NCBI RefSeq assembly: GCF_001659605.2
Contig: NC_035174.2
Span: 4,962,389-5,026,388, forward strand
DNA from: Manihot esculenta
Lineage: Eukaryota > Streptophyta > Magnoliopsida > Malpighiales > Euphorbiaceae
Reading direction: 5' to 3'
DNA length: 64,000 nucleotides
Shown here: positions 1 to 12,023 of the stretch, in pieces
Position numbering within the stretch: position 1 is the stretch's first letter
How the letters are laid out: every line of letters begins with the position of its first letter
Position numbers and translations under genes: made by a program
The notes under the pieces: model-generated
What the model saw: the letters and a program-made list of their open reading frames with translations, nothing else
Databases searched by the model: none
Told to the model about the DNA's origin: nothing

Positions 1-2
1 CT

Positions 3-2649
3 CAGGTAGGATTATTTTGTGGACAAGAGGTTGGGAATGAAACAAGCTATGCATCTTCTGGAGCAACCTCAGACCTTACTACCTCTACTTCTCTCTTTGT
101 AAAGGGGGTGGCTACAAATGGTTCTCCCCCATGGCGGGAAGATAACAAGGATGGCCATTACATGTTTGCGATTGGAGAAAATTTAACTTCTCGATGTAAT
201 TATGCTTACCAACTTTACCTTTTAAACCGTTATTGGTTTTTGTAATAAGTCAATTTCTAAAATGACATTGAATGTTATTCATGTAGTACATTTACTTCTG
301 GTTTAAAAAATTATATTGAGGTTCCATGTTGATGTTATAATGCATGGGGTGCTGCTGCTGCTGCTGCTTATTTTTCTGTCACTGGTTACCAGAAACTTTT
401 AGAACTCCATGCATTAAGACTTGTCATTTCCTAATAAACTATTCTGCCCTAGATGATCGAGTAGTTTTGCTCATGTTATGTGCTTGTGCTTGTTATTAAC
501 CGACTAAATTTATTCTCTCCTTTTTTCTTTCCCATATATGCAGATAAAATACACAGTAAGATGGGTGAAGGTAAGTCTTGTTGTGAAGTTTAATATTTGA
601 GTATCATTGTTTTGCAATTCATATGTGACATCATATTTCCCTGGACTATTTGCTGCTTGTGTAGGCACCTTTGGTCAGGTTTTGGAATGCTGGGATAGAG
701 AAAAAAAGGAGATGGTTGCTATCAAAATTGTCCGAGGGATCAAGAAGTATCGTGAAGCAGCTATGATAGAGGTTGAAGTACTGCAACAGCTTGGTAAACA
801 TGATAAAGGTGGAAACCGGTGAGTAGGCTACAACATATCTTGACTGGTTTTATTGGCAGTTCCAGGTCCAGTAACAAGCTATCTTAAATGCTATGTTTCT
901 GGTTAAATGTGTTTATTCCTTGCAGTTGTGTGCAAATACGGAACTGGTTTGACTATCGTAACCATATTTGTATTGTAAGTATATGATTGATTTGTAATGG
1001 ATTAATTTCCCCACTTAATAAATAATTTGGGGGTTAAGACTTGTGGGTGGATGTAAATGGTTTGAACAGGTTTTTGAGAAGCTTGGACCAAGCTTATACG
1101 ATTTTCTTCGCAAAAACAATTATCGCTCATTTCCCATTGATCTTGTCCGTGAGATTGGAAGACAACTGTTGGAATGTGTAGCATGTGTGTAATAATTACC
1201 TAAGCTAGTTACTTTCAACAAATCCTTGCATTTTCCTTTTTTCTTGTTAGCATTGTAATCGAGGTTTTTACGGTATGATTTTTACTTATGATTATAAGAT
1301 GTCCTTTTTTGCACACACATACAATACAGTTTCTTATTAAGGAAGTAGCTAGTTGTGCTTTTTTTCTTCCAACGAAATTAAAAAATGGTTCACTGCATAG
1401 TTGTATCAATTTAGAGGGCTGATATAATTATGTTGGTATCCAGACGCCTGATTTGTCGGTATTTGTTGAACTCTGCAGTTATGCATGACTTGCGCTTGAT
1501 TCATACTGATTTGAAACCTGAGAATATTCTTCTAGTTTCTCCTGAATATGTTAAAGTTCCTGACTACAAGGTAGTACCCATGTTATTAGGGTCTTAATGT
1601 TTGGTTAATTTAATGCCTGTAATTTTATTTTCAACAAAATACTTTTGGTTCTTGCTGTTTTCACAAGAGGGTGGCATATCACATTGTCTTGTGGTCTCTG
1701 CAGGGCATGTCACGAATGCCAAAGGAGAGCTCCTACTTCAAGAGAGTCCCAAAGTCAAGTTCTATTAAGGTGATTGATTTTGGTAGTACTACTTATGAGC
1801 GCCAAGAGCAGAACTATATTGTATCGACACGTCATTACCGGGCTCCAGAAGTTATTCTAGGTAGGTTCTTAATTCTGCGTTAAATGTTCCTATTTTATTT
1901 AAATTATTTGTCAGAAGATTATTTTCTTGGGATTCATGTAGGACTTGGGTGGAGTTATCCTTGTGATATATGGAGTGTTGGTTGCATCTTAGTGGAATTA
2001 TGTACTGTATGAATCTTAACTTTGCTTTTGTACTTTCTAGTAATTCTTTGGAACCATATATGTATCTACTGCTATCTATTAATAATGTGTGCATTAACCG
2101 TACAACTTTGCAACTGATTTGCAGGGGGAGGCTTTATTTCAAACCCATGAGAATTTGGAGCACCTAGCAATGATGGAGAGGGTCCTTGGGCCCCTACCAC
2201 AGCATATGCTGAAGAGAGTCGAGTATGCATATTATCTTCAACTTCATCATGGATGTCTCTTATTTCATGTTCTCTTTGCTTGATAATTCTTTTACGTCTT
2301 GGTCAGTCGGCATGCTGAGAAATATATCAGGAGGGGAAGATTGGACTGGCCTGAAGGTGCTACCTCGAGGGAAAGTATTAAAGCTGTTATGAAGTTACCT
2401 CGTCTTCAGGTTGGTATTATTTTGGAATATATTAACCAGAATGAGTTTTAGGATTCTTTTTGTTCTTTTTAATTTGATATTTTTCCACCTCCATTATTTC
2501 AGAATCTAGTAATGCAGCATGTTGATCATTCAGCTGGAGATTTGATTCATCTCTTGCAAGGTTTGCTTAGGTATGATCCCTCGGATAGGCTAACTGCTCG
2601 GGAAGCTCTAAGGCACCCCTTTTTTGCGAGGGGCCAATTCAGGAGGTGA
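3..2649 (+). CDS. AFC2: LAMMER-type dual-specificity protein kinase, AFC2-like (3' part)
   Basis: Plant AFC kinases are CLK/LAMMER relatives that phosphorylate SR splicing factors in the nucleus. The window starts inside the gene. Exons I can place: 3(or upstream)-195, 544-570, 665-818, 926-974, 1070-1184, 1479-1570, 1704-1860, 1942-2006, 2125-2222, 2307-2409, 2503-2649; all junctions are GT-AG and keep phase. The translation contains the glycine loop (MGEGTFGQV), VAIKIV with the ATP-binding Lys, HTDLKPEN (catalytic Asp), DFGSTTYE, the [11 protein letters not shown] activation segment and [12 protein letters not shown], the LAMMER signature itself. The C-terminal lobe ends in a conserved REALRHPFF block followed by a TGA stop. 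Resemblance to the AFC2 rather than the AFC1/AFC3 branch ([15 protein letters not shown]) is from memory of the family. A CTG run lies in the first intron near 351. The N-terminal Arg/Ser-rich part is outside the window. Confidence 0.93.
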
Positions 2650-4580
2650 TTGCCAGATTGTAGACTACCAATGCTTAACCCTGTAAATGACAAAATCGGG
2701 TATTGACCTCCAGGGCCCCTGGGCAATTACTGTTGGCGTCCAACTATATAAAGCTGGCGGATGTAAATATATTTCCCATTGTTTTTTTTCCCTCTATTAT
2801 GTGGCCGTACGTGATTATGGTTGATCAATCTGCAGCGACTGTACCGTCATACCTATCCTAATCTTTAACTCAATGAGAGTCCAATTAGATGTACACGATT
2901 AATGTGGAATCCAGGAATTAATTTATAACTTTATTGTTCGAGGACGTGGGTGGTAATTTATGTTCGTGTGGTGGGAAGGGTTGGCTGGTTAAGGCCTCTC
3001 TGCCCGACTGATGATTATATGATTTTGCAATTCCTGGTCTTGGCGAATTCTTCTTTGTTCAAGATGGCCGGCAAATTCTTATTAGCTAAGATCTGTCAAC
3101 CGGGTTTGGGAGATAGCAGCCCAATTAGTCGATGAAAATGGGATAGATGAGAAAAATCTGGTGCTGTCGTCGGATCCACTTTAATATCTCATTATTTCAC
3201 ATGGAATCGTCCTCTACGAGAACTCGCCCGTTTCGATTAGCATTCTGGCAGTTGGATTGTTTTGATGCGAGTTGCCATTATCTTGTTGAAGAATTATATT
3301 TGGTCTGGATTTTGAAGAATTTTATTAGTTTCTCCTTCAAATTAAGTCATTTTATTTAAACATTATTGTATTTTGGGAAATTAAAATTTTAATTTCTGTG
3401 AAAAAAAAAAGATTCTTTGAAGATTTGTACTGTTGAGTTTTTCAAGTATTCACATTATATGATTTTTTATATAAATGTTAAAATGAGTTGATGAAACCTT
3501 TAAAACTAAACGGTTTGATTTTATAATGATGAACTGGTTATATGAAGCCCAAAGCAGGTTCACACAAGCATTTCTAGTATTATCGTTCAAAGTCCATTGT
3601 ACATGAATCACTCTCTTATCTGGCTAGTGAAACCTGGAAGCGGTTTAAGCCCACGCTCTTTCTGATAAATAACTGAAGCCATATGTCAGGCTCTTTCTGC
3701 AGCTTCATATATCATATTAAGATAAATCTATGACCACAATAAGCAATATCGTTATTTCACTCCAGCACGTCAGAGATCGGATATGCGTCAAAAAGATATA
3801 GCCTGTGTCTTATTCAGCTGGTTCTGGTTATGGTTCATATTAATGAGCTGACTGCTGTTCATTAAAGCTCAATACAGGCAGGGGACGTCCGCTGCCACTA
3901 AGTAATGGCCACAGTAGAAACAGGAGAAGATAACATCGTAATTGATATCATAAGGATAGAGAAAAAGAGAATAAAAAGGAAAATCCACGCCTGCTAACGA
4001 TTTATAATAGAGAAAAACTTAAAAAAGAAAAATTTTTCAGTGAACACGTGTCCCATCTAGCTGGGGCTTCCAAGTTCCAAGCTCAAAGGTTAAGCGAGCG
4101 ATCAATATGTGTTAAAAATAATAATTTTCCATTATCTTTTTTACTCATTTAGCGCAACTGTCTGTCAGTAGGTCCTATGTGTTATCTGCAATGAGTGGCT
4201 TGTTTTGTAAAGCAGCTATTTCGCTATACCTGAGGAGTGTTGCTCAAAGCGACGAGTCAATTTGGTGCAATGCTCCGGACGTAATCCAAAATACAGTTTT
4301 GCTCCTTTACATCATCACTCTTACAAATTTTAATTCAGTCATATAATTTCGTTTGTGGTTATTCTGTCACCACCAATTCTATTTCTATCATCAGCGTCTT
4401 TCTGTAGCTGTGTTTCAAAATTTCCAATAAAACTCATCTACAGTGATCATCTCCAAGTGAGGTAGGATTGAAGATATGTATGCTCATGTCTGTACAGGAG
4501 ATCACATGATTCACTTCCGGAAGCTGGACACCAGTCATCCATGCAGGGGATCCCTCTTTTGACTAAACTGCTCCTTTTCT
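2650..4580. other. AFC 3' UTR and intergenic spacer
   Basis: The first few hundred bases are probably the kinase 3' UTR. No reading frame here looks like a protein; the short frames at about 2950-3360 lack recognisable motifs. I see no RNA gene or element up to the CACTA left end. Confidence 0.6.
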
Positions 4581-4597
4581 CGCTATAAGAATTCAAT

Positions 4598-4850
4598 TCA
4601 TCACTAACGGACTGCACTGACGATTGAAGTCCCTTATTGATACTAACGGTTATCTCTAACGGAACATGAAAACGTATTATTCACTAACGGACATACATAA
4701 CCGTAAGTATTTTCGTTAGTGAAGAATACGCTCAAAACCATCCGTCACAGGTCCATTAGTGAAATATTAAAGGATATTTTTTCCGTTAGAAATTCGTAGC
4801 TGATTTTATTATTTTTTTATGTAATGTTTTTTGCACTAACGGACCATTAG
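4598..4850. repeat. CACTA left subterminal repeats (ACTAACGGA)
   Basis: The motif CACTAACGGA and its variants occur about eight times, as direct copies near 4603, 4635, 4652, 4681 and 4832 and inverted copies near 4712, 4752 and 4784. In En/Spm such subterminal words bind the element's TNPA protein; that role is inferred here. Confidence 0.75.
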
Positions 4851-6633
4851 TGAATTATAAACCCAAATATAAAATGTCCTAATTGAAATCCCTATATTCT
4901 GTGCTTGGAAAATTAAAATCTCTGTGAAATTTGAAATTGCATCCAACCTCTAGGTCTTTCACCGCCACCGCCATCCACCGTCGACAGGTGCGCCCTTTTC
5001 GGCATCACGATCCACAAGTGAGCCCTTCTCTCTCTTCAATCTTACCATTTTCGACAGACAGTGTCCACAGGTGAGCTATTTTCTTCCTCATTCATGTTCA
5101 CTTGATTTTTTATTCATATTTTACCTGATTCATGTTTTGCCTTAATCATGTACTCCAGTCTTGTGAAAATTTTGTGAAATGTTTGATATTTTTGAAATTT
5201 TTGATTTTTGTCAAATTTGTGATTTCTTAAAATTTGTAATTTCTTTCCAGTGTACTGCTGGTGCACTTGCTAAGTGCACAACACTGAAAAATGCACCTTA
5301 TAAATTTTTGTTCGAAAGATGGTCACCTTGAATATTCTATTACTGAGATCTCGAAAAATTATCAAAACCTATCATATGTATGAGATCTTGCTATCATTTA
5401 AGAAAATATAGAAGAAGAATAATAGAGGGAAGAAGTAAGAATTTAAAGAGAAACGTGAAATTTAAAAAGCCAGTGTTTGATTTTGACTTGTTTACAACTC
5501 TAATAAATTCATTAAAAGTAAAGCTCATTTCGAGCAGGGCTCTAATGGCACTACCATGGAACCAGATTATAATAGTGATCTGGAACTAATTGAAGGGGCA
5601 TTAGAAATGTAAATAGATGAGAAATTGGTATTAAAATTATGTGATTTAAGAGAGATAAAACGGGAAAGAGAAGAAGGGTTTAAGGAAGGGTGTTTAGTTT
5701 CAATATAATACCCAACATAAGACTCTTGGAAATTTATATGAGAATAACAATGATTAAAATTATAATAGTTTATCAATAATATATTTTATCATATTTAATT
5801 TAATGTGTATAGAATCTTTTTAACAAGTAGAAGAGAAAGAGAAAGAGAAAGAAAGTCAAGAAGAGGGAGCAAAAGAGTTTGAGAAAGTTTTGGATCTTTG
5901 GTGGCCAAATGTGGTATCCGTTGCAAGGGTTATTATTTTTTATACTAATTATTGGGGTTCGTTTGCTCTCAAGGTCATTAGTTGGTTTTGGTTTTGCCTA
6001 GAAGAAGTGGCTTCCCCCTTTGATCCCTCTTCGTTTTTGAGTTATCTAGTTAATCTTCTCCAACTTGTGCATGTATATGTGGAGGCTATCTTGTATGGAT
6101 CGGAGTTTTGTTGGGTGGTTTGTTATTTTTCTTTGGATCTTTATCTTTTCTATTCTTGTGGTGGTTTTTATTGAGAGGATTTTACTATGATTTTTGGCCA
6201 TCTGAAAGAGGACTATTGATTTTTTCATCGACAACTTGAAACTGTACCAATACGTCAGATGGTACTACTTTCAATAGTTATTTTTCCATTAAGCACTATC
6301 ACAATTTTCTCCAACTAGTGTTTTGATTGGAGCTCTAGTGTTCTATAGATTTTATGAATTTGCATGTTTATTTTTTTTTTTGGTGAGTGTGACGGTAACT
6401 ATATGGTGGAGTCAGTTAATTTTTTTAGTACCTCACTATGTGTTTTCCAAATTTAACTGTTTATAATTTAATTTGATGATTCAATAGATCCAGTGCACCA
6501 GCAGGTGCAGTATCCAGTTCACCAACTGGTGCACTTGCCAAATGGACCACTCAGAAGTGTCACCACTTTTGATGGGTATTGTGTTAATTGATGTAAATTC
6601 AACACAATCAATGGAAATTCAAGTACTAACTCA

Positions 6634-7206
6634 ATGAATTTTGGTGTATGTATAAAAGGAAGTAATTACAGTTCTGAAGAAAGTGACTACTATGGACAGT
6701 TGGTTGAGGTGTTGCTGTTGGAGTATCTAGGGTTACCAATTAAGCGGACTGTACTTTTCAAATGTGACTGGTTTGATCCAACACCAAATACGGGTACCAA
6801 GGTGCATAGACAGTATAGCATAGTCGATGTTAACAATAAGTGAAGATACACTAAATACGAGCAATTTGTATTAGCCTCTCAGGCAACACAGGTCGTTTAT
6901 ACTTCATACCCGAGCAAGCGTCGTGACAAAAATGATTGGTGGGCTGTAATGAAAGTTAAAGGTAGATCCGTTGTTGAAGTATCTGAAACGTCTTCAAAGA
7001 CATATGAACCTTTTCAAGAAGATGAGATTGATTACGCAGAAGTAAATCTGGATGATGTTACTGAACAACATTGCTTGAATGATCCTAGTGGAGGAATGAC
7101 TGAGATTCATGATGATGTTTCGACAGATGAAGATAAGTTTCTTAGTGACCCTGATTCTGATGCAGATGTAAATGGTGATAATGAGTTCGATTCGTATGAA
7201 TCATAA
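6634..7206 (+). pseudogene. CACTA TNP2 transposase, C-terminal DUF4216 remnant
   Basis: The translation runs through a YYGQLVEVLLLEY stretch, VLFKCDWFDP, a QYSIVDVNNK block, then EQFVLASQATQVVYT, and ends in an acidic tail. This is the order seen in DUF4216 at the C terminus of plant CACTA TNP2 proteins. One in-frame TGA (6841-6843) splits it; the frame continues unchanged on the far side to 7206. The large catalytic region expected upstream is absent: 5280-6500 has no matching frame. Confidence 0.72.
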
Positions 7207-7354
7207 TGAATTAATTTATATTCTAAATCAGTTTGGAGTAGTATATTTCCATTATTTCTCAGTGAGTAACTTACTACGTTTGTATGTTTTTAATTTAATG
7301 TTTATGAACTTTATATTAGGTTCAATTTGCATTGACTTTTTTTTTTGTTCACAG

Positions 7355-9167
7355 ATGAGGGGACGTGGAAGGGTTAAGAAGCCCAGAGGACCGGTTCGAC
7401 TTCCTGCTCATACAAGTCAAGAGGAGGCAACTGCAGATGACGTACAAGAGCATGAGCTGCAGTTACCGCGGACATCGACGGGACTTGGGAATACGGAACT
7501 TCAGATATGGGTACCACTTGCATCCGGTGTATAGCCATGTCATAGGGATCGATCATGTCCACCAGTTCCACCATGTACCGATGCATTGCCTCCCCGTCCC
7601 CTTCCACCTCCTCACCGTCATACTATAGCTCCTCACCGTCCCCCTCCAGCTCCACGACCTTCGGTATCACATTCACACTCAGCTCAACCTGCATCCTCTT
7701 CTGCTACTGCATCAGCTAGAGGGATAGGATCTGCATCAGCATCTACTCCATCATCTGCTCCAGCATCTGCGGGTTCGACCACTACTGTAGGCGGCACACG
7801 GTCATTCCAACAGACCATTTCACTCATTAATAACAAGTAATAGTTAATTATTTCTTAATTACGATTAATTTCAATGTTTCCCTATACTAACTCACTTTTG
7901 TTCATGTAGGTTACATCCGTCGGAGATGTGCAGTCGCAGGATTACTCTGATAATAAAAGAAAGATTGGTCGCGGAAGGGCACTGTTGGAAGACAGTGCCA
8001 AATGACACTAAGGAGTTTTATTGGCAGGAATTCAAGGTGAAGCATAATTCTTTAAACATTTTGAGCTATATTATGAAATGTGTAATTACTAACTACTCAT
8101 ATACTTTAATCGTTTTGCAGAAATACTTCCTATGGGACCAAGCAATTGACAGCTTGGTCAAAATTGCATGGCAGAAAAAGGCTGCTGAGAGATATAGGGG
8201 CTAAATGTGGAAAATCAGGAAAGGGAAGACGAAGAATCTGGCTACACCAGATTCTATTTTGAGAAAGTGGCAGGAAACTTGTCACACTTCTGAATATAAA
8301 GAGAAGTGTGATAAGTTTTCTGCCAATAGGCGCAGTGAGGCTGGAGGGTCAGGATCTGGCATTTCCAGGCACGCTTGCGAATCAGTTTCACAGTATACCC
8401 ACCAGCAGAGGATGATATTAGTAATCCCTTAAATATTTATTTTATTATAAATATTTTTTTGCGATGCTAGTTGTTATCCTTCTTATAATTGGTAACAGAG
8501 AGAAAGACTAGGAAGAGAACCACATCCTTATGAGCTTTTCGAGGCTACACATAAGAAAAAGGGGACGGAGGAGTTTGTTGATGCTAAGTCAAAAGCTATT
8601 TATATAAGTTGATAATAAATGTAGTTATAAACAATTTTGATGTACTTAAATCGTTTTACTAATACGTTATTTGATATTTATAATGCAAGATAAATACGTA
8701 CAACTAAAGGAGGCAGCAACACAGCAACAAGAGGGAAGCAATGAGCTGACACCCATAAATGAGGCCCAGCTTTACTACGAAGTGGTTGGCGGGCAAAAAA
8801 AGAGTCGAGTTTATGGATTAGGGTCCAGCCTTCTACATATTTTCATAAGCCATCTCATTGTTCCGCTTCATACACGTCTGCACCCTCATTGGATCCTCCT
8901 ACAATTGAAGCAATGAACAGGATGCAAAATAAAATTGATCGGCTAGAGACAGAGAATGGTCGAATTACCACAGTGGTGGAGGAGTTGCAGGCGTTTATGC
9001 ATAGGATGATGGCACAACAGGGTATTGGGACATCCACTCAGACATCTGCTCCTAGGGCACTTCCAGCTCCGTCTCCACAGCAGCGGCATGATGATGCCCC
9101 TGTCATTGGTGATCATCATACAGACAGTGATAATGATACAGATGATGAGTTTGCTAGTTTAGTTTAG
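7355..9167 (+). pseudogene. CACTA accessory protein, Ptta/Transposase_24 type, broken
   Basis: Probable exons start with an RG-rich leader (MRGRGRVKKPRGP, 7355) and a low-complexity Pro/Ser/Ala stretch (7586-7840). The conserved block follows: a CWKTVPNDTKEFYWQEFK stretch up to about 8034, a KYFLWD stretch from about 8121, then SILRKWQETCHTSEYKEKC, GREPHPYELFEATHKKKG (about 8510-8565) and KYVQLKEAATQQQ (about 8692). This matches the plant Ptta/En/Spm family (Transposase_24). The last exon (8889-9167) has a short coiled coil and an acidic C terminus. At least one stop (8202-8204) interrupts the frame, and parts of the exon order are uncertain. In active CACTA elements the partner protein binds the subterminal repeats. 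Confidence 0.65.
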
Positions 9168-9394
9168 TATGTCTCTTTTGTTATGACCAGTTGGTAATTT
9201 TTATTTTAAAGTATAATTGTAGTACAAAATCTTTAAGTTTTAAATATATTTTAATGATTAATTTGGTTTTTTACGTATATAGTTTAATAATGTCCAGGAT
9301 GATGATGATGGATGTATATGAATGTACAGGGTACAGGTGCAGGGCTTATTTTAATAATGTATGAAAATATAGGAATGATTTTGTAATTTTATGA

Positions 9395-9712
9395 TTTACC
9401 AATGGATTACCAACGGAATTTCTGTTGGTGTCACTAACAAATCCATGTCTGTCGCGAAGGAAAACAACGCCATTTTATATTCACTAACGGAGCAAATTCC
9501 GTTAGTATTACTGACGGAATTGCATTCCATTACTAATCCGTTAGTGTTACCAACGGATATTTTCATTGGTGATCCGTTAGTGACACTAATGGATACAAAT
9601 TCCGTTAGTGAATAATTTACCAACGAGATTTTTCCCAACGGAATGAATCCGTCACAGTTCCGTTAGTAAAATTATTCACTAACGGAAATTTTCGTTCGTA
9701 ATTTTTAAAATT
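9395..9712. repeat. CACTA right subterminal repeats
   Basis: Dense copies of CACTAACGGA, CCGTTAGTGA and ACCAACGGA in both orientations, mirroring the left subterminal zone. Several lie as near-palindromic pairs, for example around 9480-9530 and 9590-9690. Confidence 0.75.
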
Positions 9713-9721
9713 CTTGTAGTG

Positions 9722-11916
9722 TTTCATTGTGCCCAAAGTACAGGCGATCAGTTCTCCGATTTCAACAAGGTAGTATTGAGTCTATCCTGTCTTTGTTTTT
9801 ACTACATCCTGCTTCTTCATTTTGTTATAAGCTATTTTATGAAGATAACACCAAAGCTTATTTTCATGATAATTAAATTTAATAGAATTGATGTAATGAG
9901 TATGTAAAGTTTATGCGAAAACAATTTAAAATTTGTTATTAATGTGCCAAGTGAGTAGGGACTACTACTAAAATAAGAGCATGTCCACGTTGGATAGATG
10001 TCCTTGTGAGTTCAAAATTAACGGTCTCGAGGAATATTAGGCTTTGAACTTCAATTTGGCTTGTACATACATAAAAGAAAAAGAAGAAGCTTATCGGCAA
10101 AAGGGCGCATCTTAATTTCCAATAAATTATTCTAAAAACATTGCAAAAAAGTCAGTTTCTATTAAGTTATTGAGAAATCTCGCTTTTAGCCGGCGAAGTC
10201 TCATTTTAACTAGCTAGTTTCAATATTAGCTAGCCACTTAATTTTCTCGCAGATAGATTTTTCAATTTTCTGAATCAAATTTGAATATGAGTGATATATT
10301 GCTTTGAATATGGAATCACTTTAAATTAATTGTTTAAAATTCTCATTTTAAAGACTAAACCAGTTTATAAACTATAAAACAAAAATTGACATTTTTTGAA
10401 TCTATAAATTCATCATTTAAACTTTAAAAAAATAATAATTAAATTAGTGGACCTTGCTTATAAATAAAAGAAAAAATATAAAAATAAAAATCTGACATAT
10501 TGTTCTTAGACCGGTGACATGTGCAAGTGTTTGAATTCAATTTGGAACTGCAATTATGTGACTATCTTATATAAAAATAAAAAAAATGTACATCAATTAT
10601 TTACACATTTTCATTAATATATAATTTGTTAATTTTAATATTTATATTAAATATATATGTGGAATTTGGGCATGCCTGCCTTCTCAATATATCAAAGTAT
10701 AGTAAGTATTACTCTTCTAGACTGAGTTTTGATTATTCTGCAATCAGTGCTCCATGCCCAAGCCAAAGGCTCCAAATTTGACTACCTTACAATTCTAAAT
10801 TTGGCATGGTTGGAATTATTTTTTACTAGACAAAAAAAAAAAAGCTTAATTTTGGATTATAAAATGATTAATATGGTTTCAACCATTGAATCAAGTTAAA
10901 TTAAGCAAAATTCAGAAATAATTTATTTATTTTGATTTTTGAATTCTGATTAAAAAAATACCTTAAAAAGTCAAGTTTAAATGTTGCAGCTGATCATTAT
11001 AGGCTGCTTTGCCACTGAGAATTTTTTGCCAAAGGTTTAAGCTACAAAATTACTCTTATATAAAAGGTATTTTTTGTATAAAATAGTTTTTTAAATTATT
11101 TAATTATAATTTAAAAATAGAGAATATTAATAAATTATACATAGCAATGTTAGTAAAAAAATTTTAAATAACTTTCTCTATAAAAAGAAAAAGAAAAAAA
11201 AAAAAAAGAGAAGTCAAAATGATTGACAGATAATAGAAATACTGTTACTGGTCATATTGGGCCGCTATATTATATCATTTTATGTGAAAACTATATATAT
11301 CCTTTTTTTATATATATATATATATAATATTATATGTACAGATATTAATTATTTCAATTAAATACTTTGACGTTAACCATATAATCTAATTATTAAAAAA
11401 TTAGCAACTCTTTGTTTTATATAATTTTCAATCTTGGCTGCTGATTTAGATTTTTTATTTTTATTATATTGAAAAAAAGATCTAGTCATATCATGATATT
11501 CAATTCATAGAAACGACTATCTTTATTGATGTACTATGAGCTGAAGGAGCTATTGGATGACATCTGCATATGGACTTTGACAATTTCTTTTCCTTTTTTT
11601 AATATAATAAAGAAATTAATATTTAAAAACGTAATTACTATACATTTACTAATACACTTTAATTAATTCGATATAAAAATAAAGGGATATTTGTACTTAA
11701 AGAAACTATTTCTAAAAAAATATTTTTATTAATAAAATAAAATTTAAAGGTTAAATTTAAAAATGTTTATATATCTTATTAAATTCTAAGGATTAATTTA
11801 TAATAATATTTAAGAATAGTAGAGCTAAACTTCTCACTTTATTAACTGCATTAAACTACAGTACCTTTTTTTTTAATCATAAATTGAATACAGAAGCACA
11901 GATTATATTGACGGCG
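9722..11916. other. AT-rich intergenic spacer
   Basis: Very AT-rich sequence with homopolymer and TA-dinucleotide runs (for example around 11300-11330). No coding frame or recognisable element seen. Confidence 0.6.
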
Positions 11917-11935
11917 ATAGATATAATATATATAT
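11917..11935 (+). promoter_or_regulatory. Candidate TATA box of the P450 gene
   Basis: A TATAATATATATAT stretch lies about 100 bases before the chosen P450 start. If it sets the transcription start near 11950, an out-of-frame ATG at 11963 precedes the two in-frame candidates (11979 and 12024). Confidence 0.4.
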
Positions 11936-12023
11936 TTGTGGGCCCAGTTACGCCGCTATATAATGGAGGCCTTCAGGGGTGGAGATCTGCAACTCAACTC
12001 TAATCTCTTACCTGAAGAAGGCA

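Larger units (their letters stand above)
4581..9721 (+). mobile_element. Degenerate CACTA (En/Spm) DNA transposon, about 5.1 kb
   Basis: The right end reads TTCTTGTAGTG, the classical CACTA terminus. The left end, CGCTATAAGAATT, matches its reverse complement CACTACAAGAATT at 11 of 13 positions. Flanking trinucleotides are TCT (4578-4580) and TTT (9722-9724), close to the 3-bp duplication expected for CACTA. Both subterminal zones carry many copies of an ACTAACGGA word in both orientations. Inside are a TNP2 C-terminal remnant and a Ptta/Transposase_24 gene, both broken. The TNP2 catalytic part is missing, so the copy cannot move by itself. Orientation is taken from the genes. Confidence 0.85.

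Noticed and set aside
5890..6174. Trp/Phe-rich 94-codon frame inside the CACTA element
   Set aside because: Low-complexity composition, no homologous motif, and the opposite strand is equally open.
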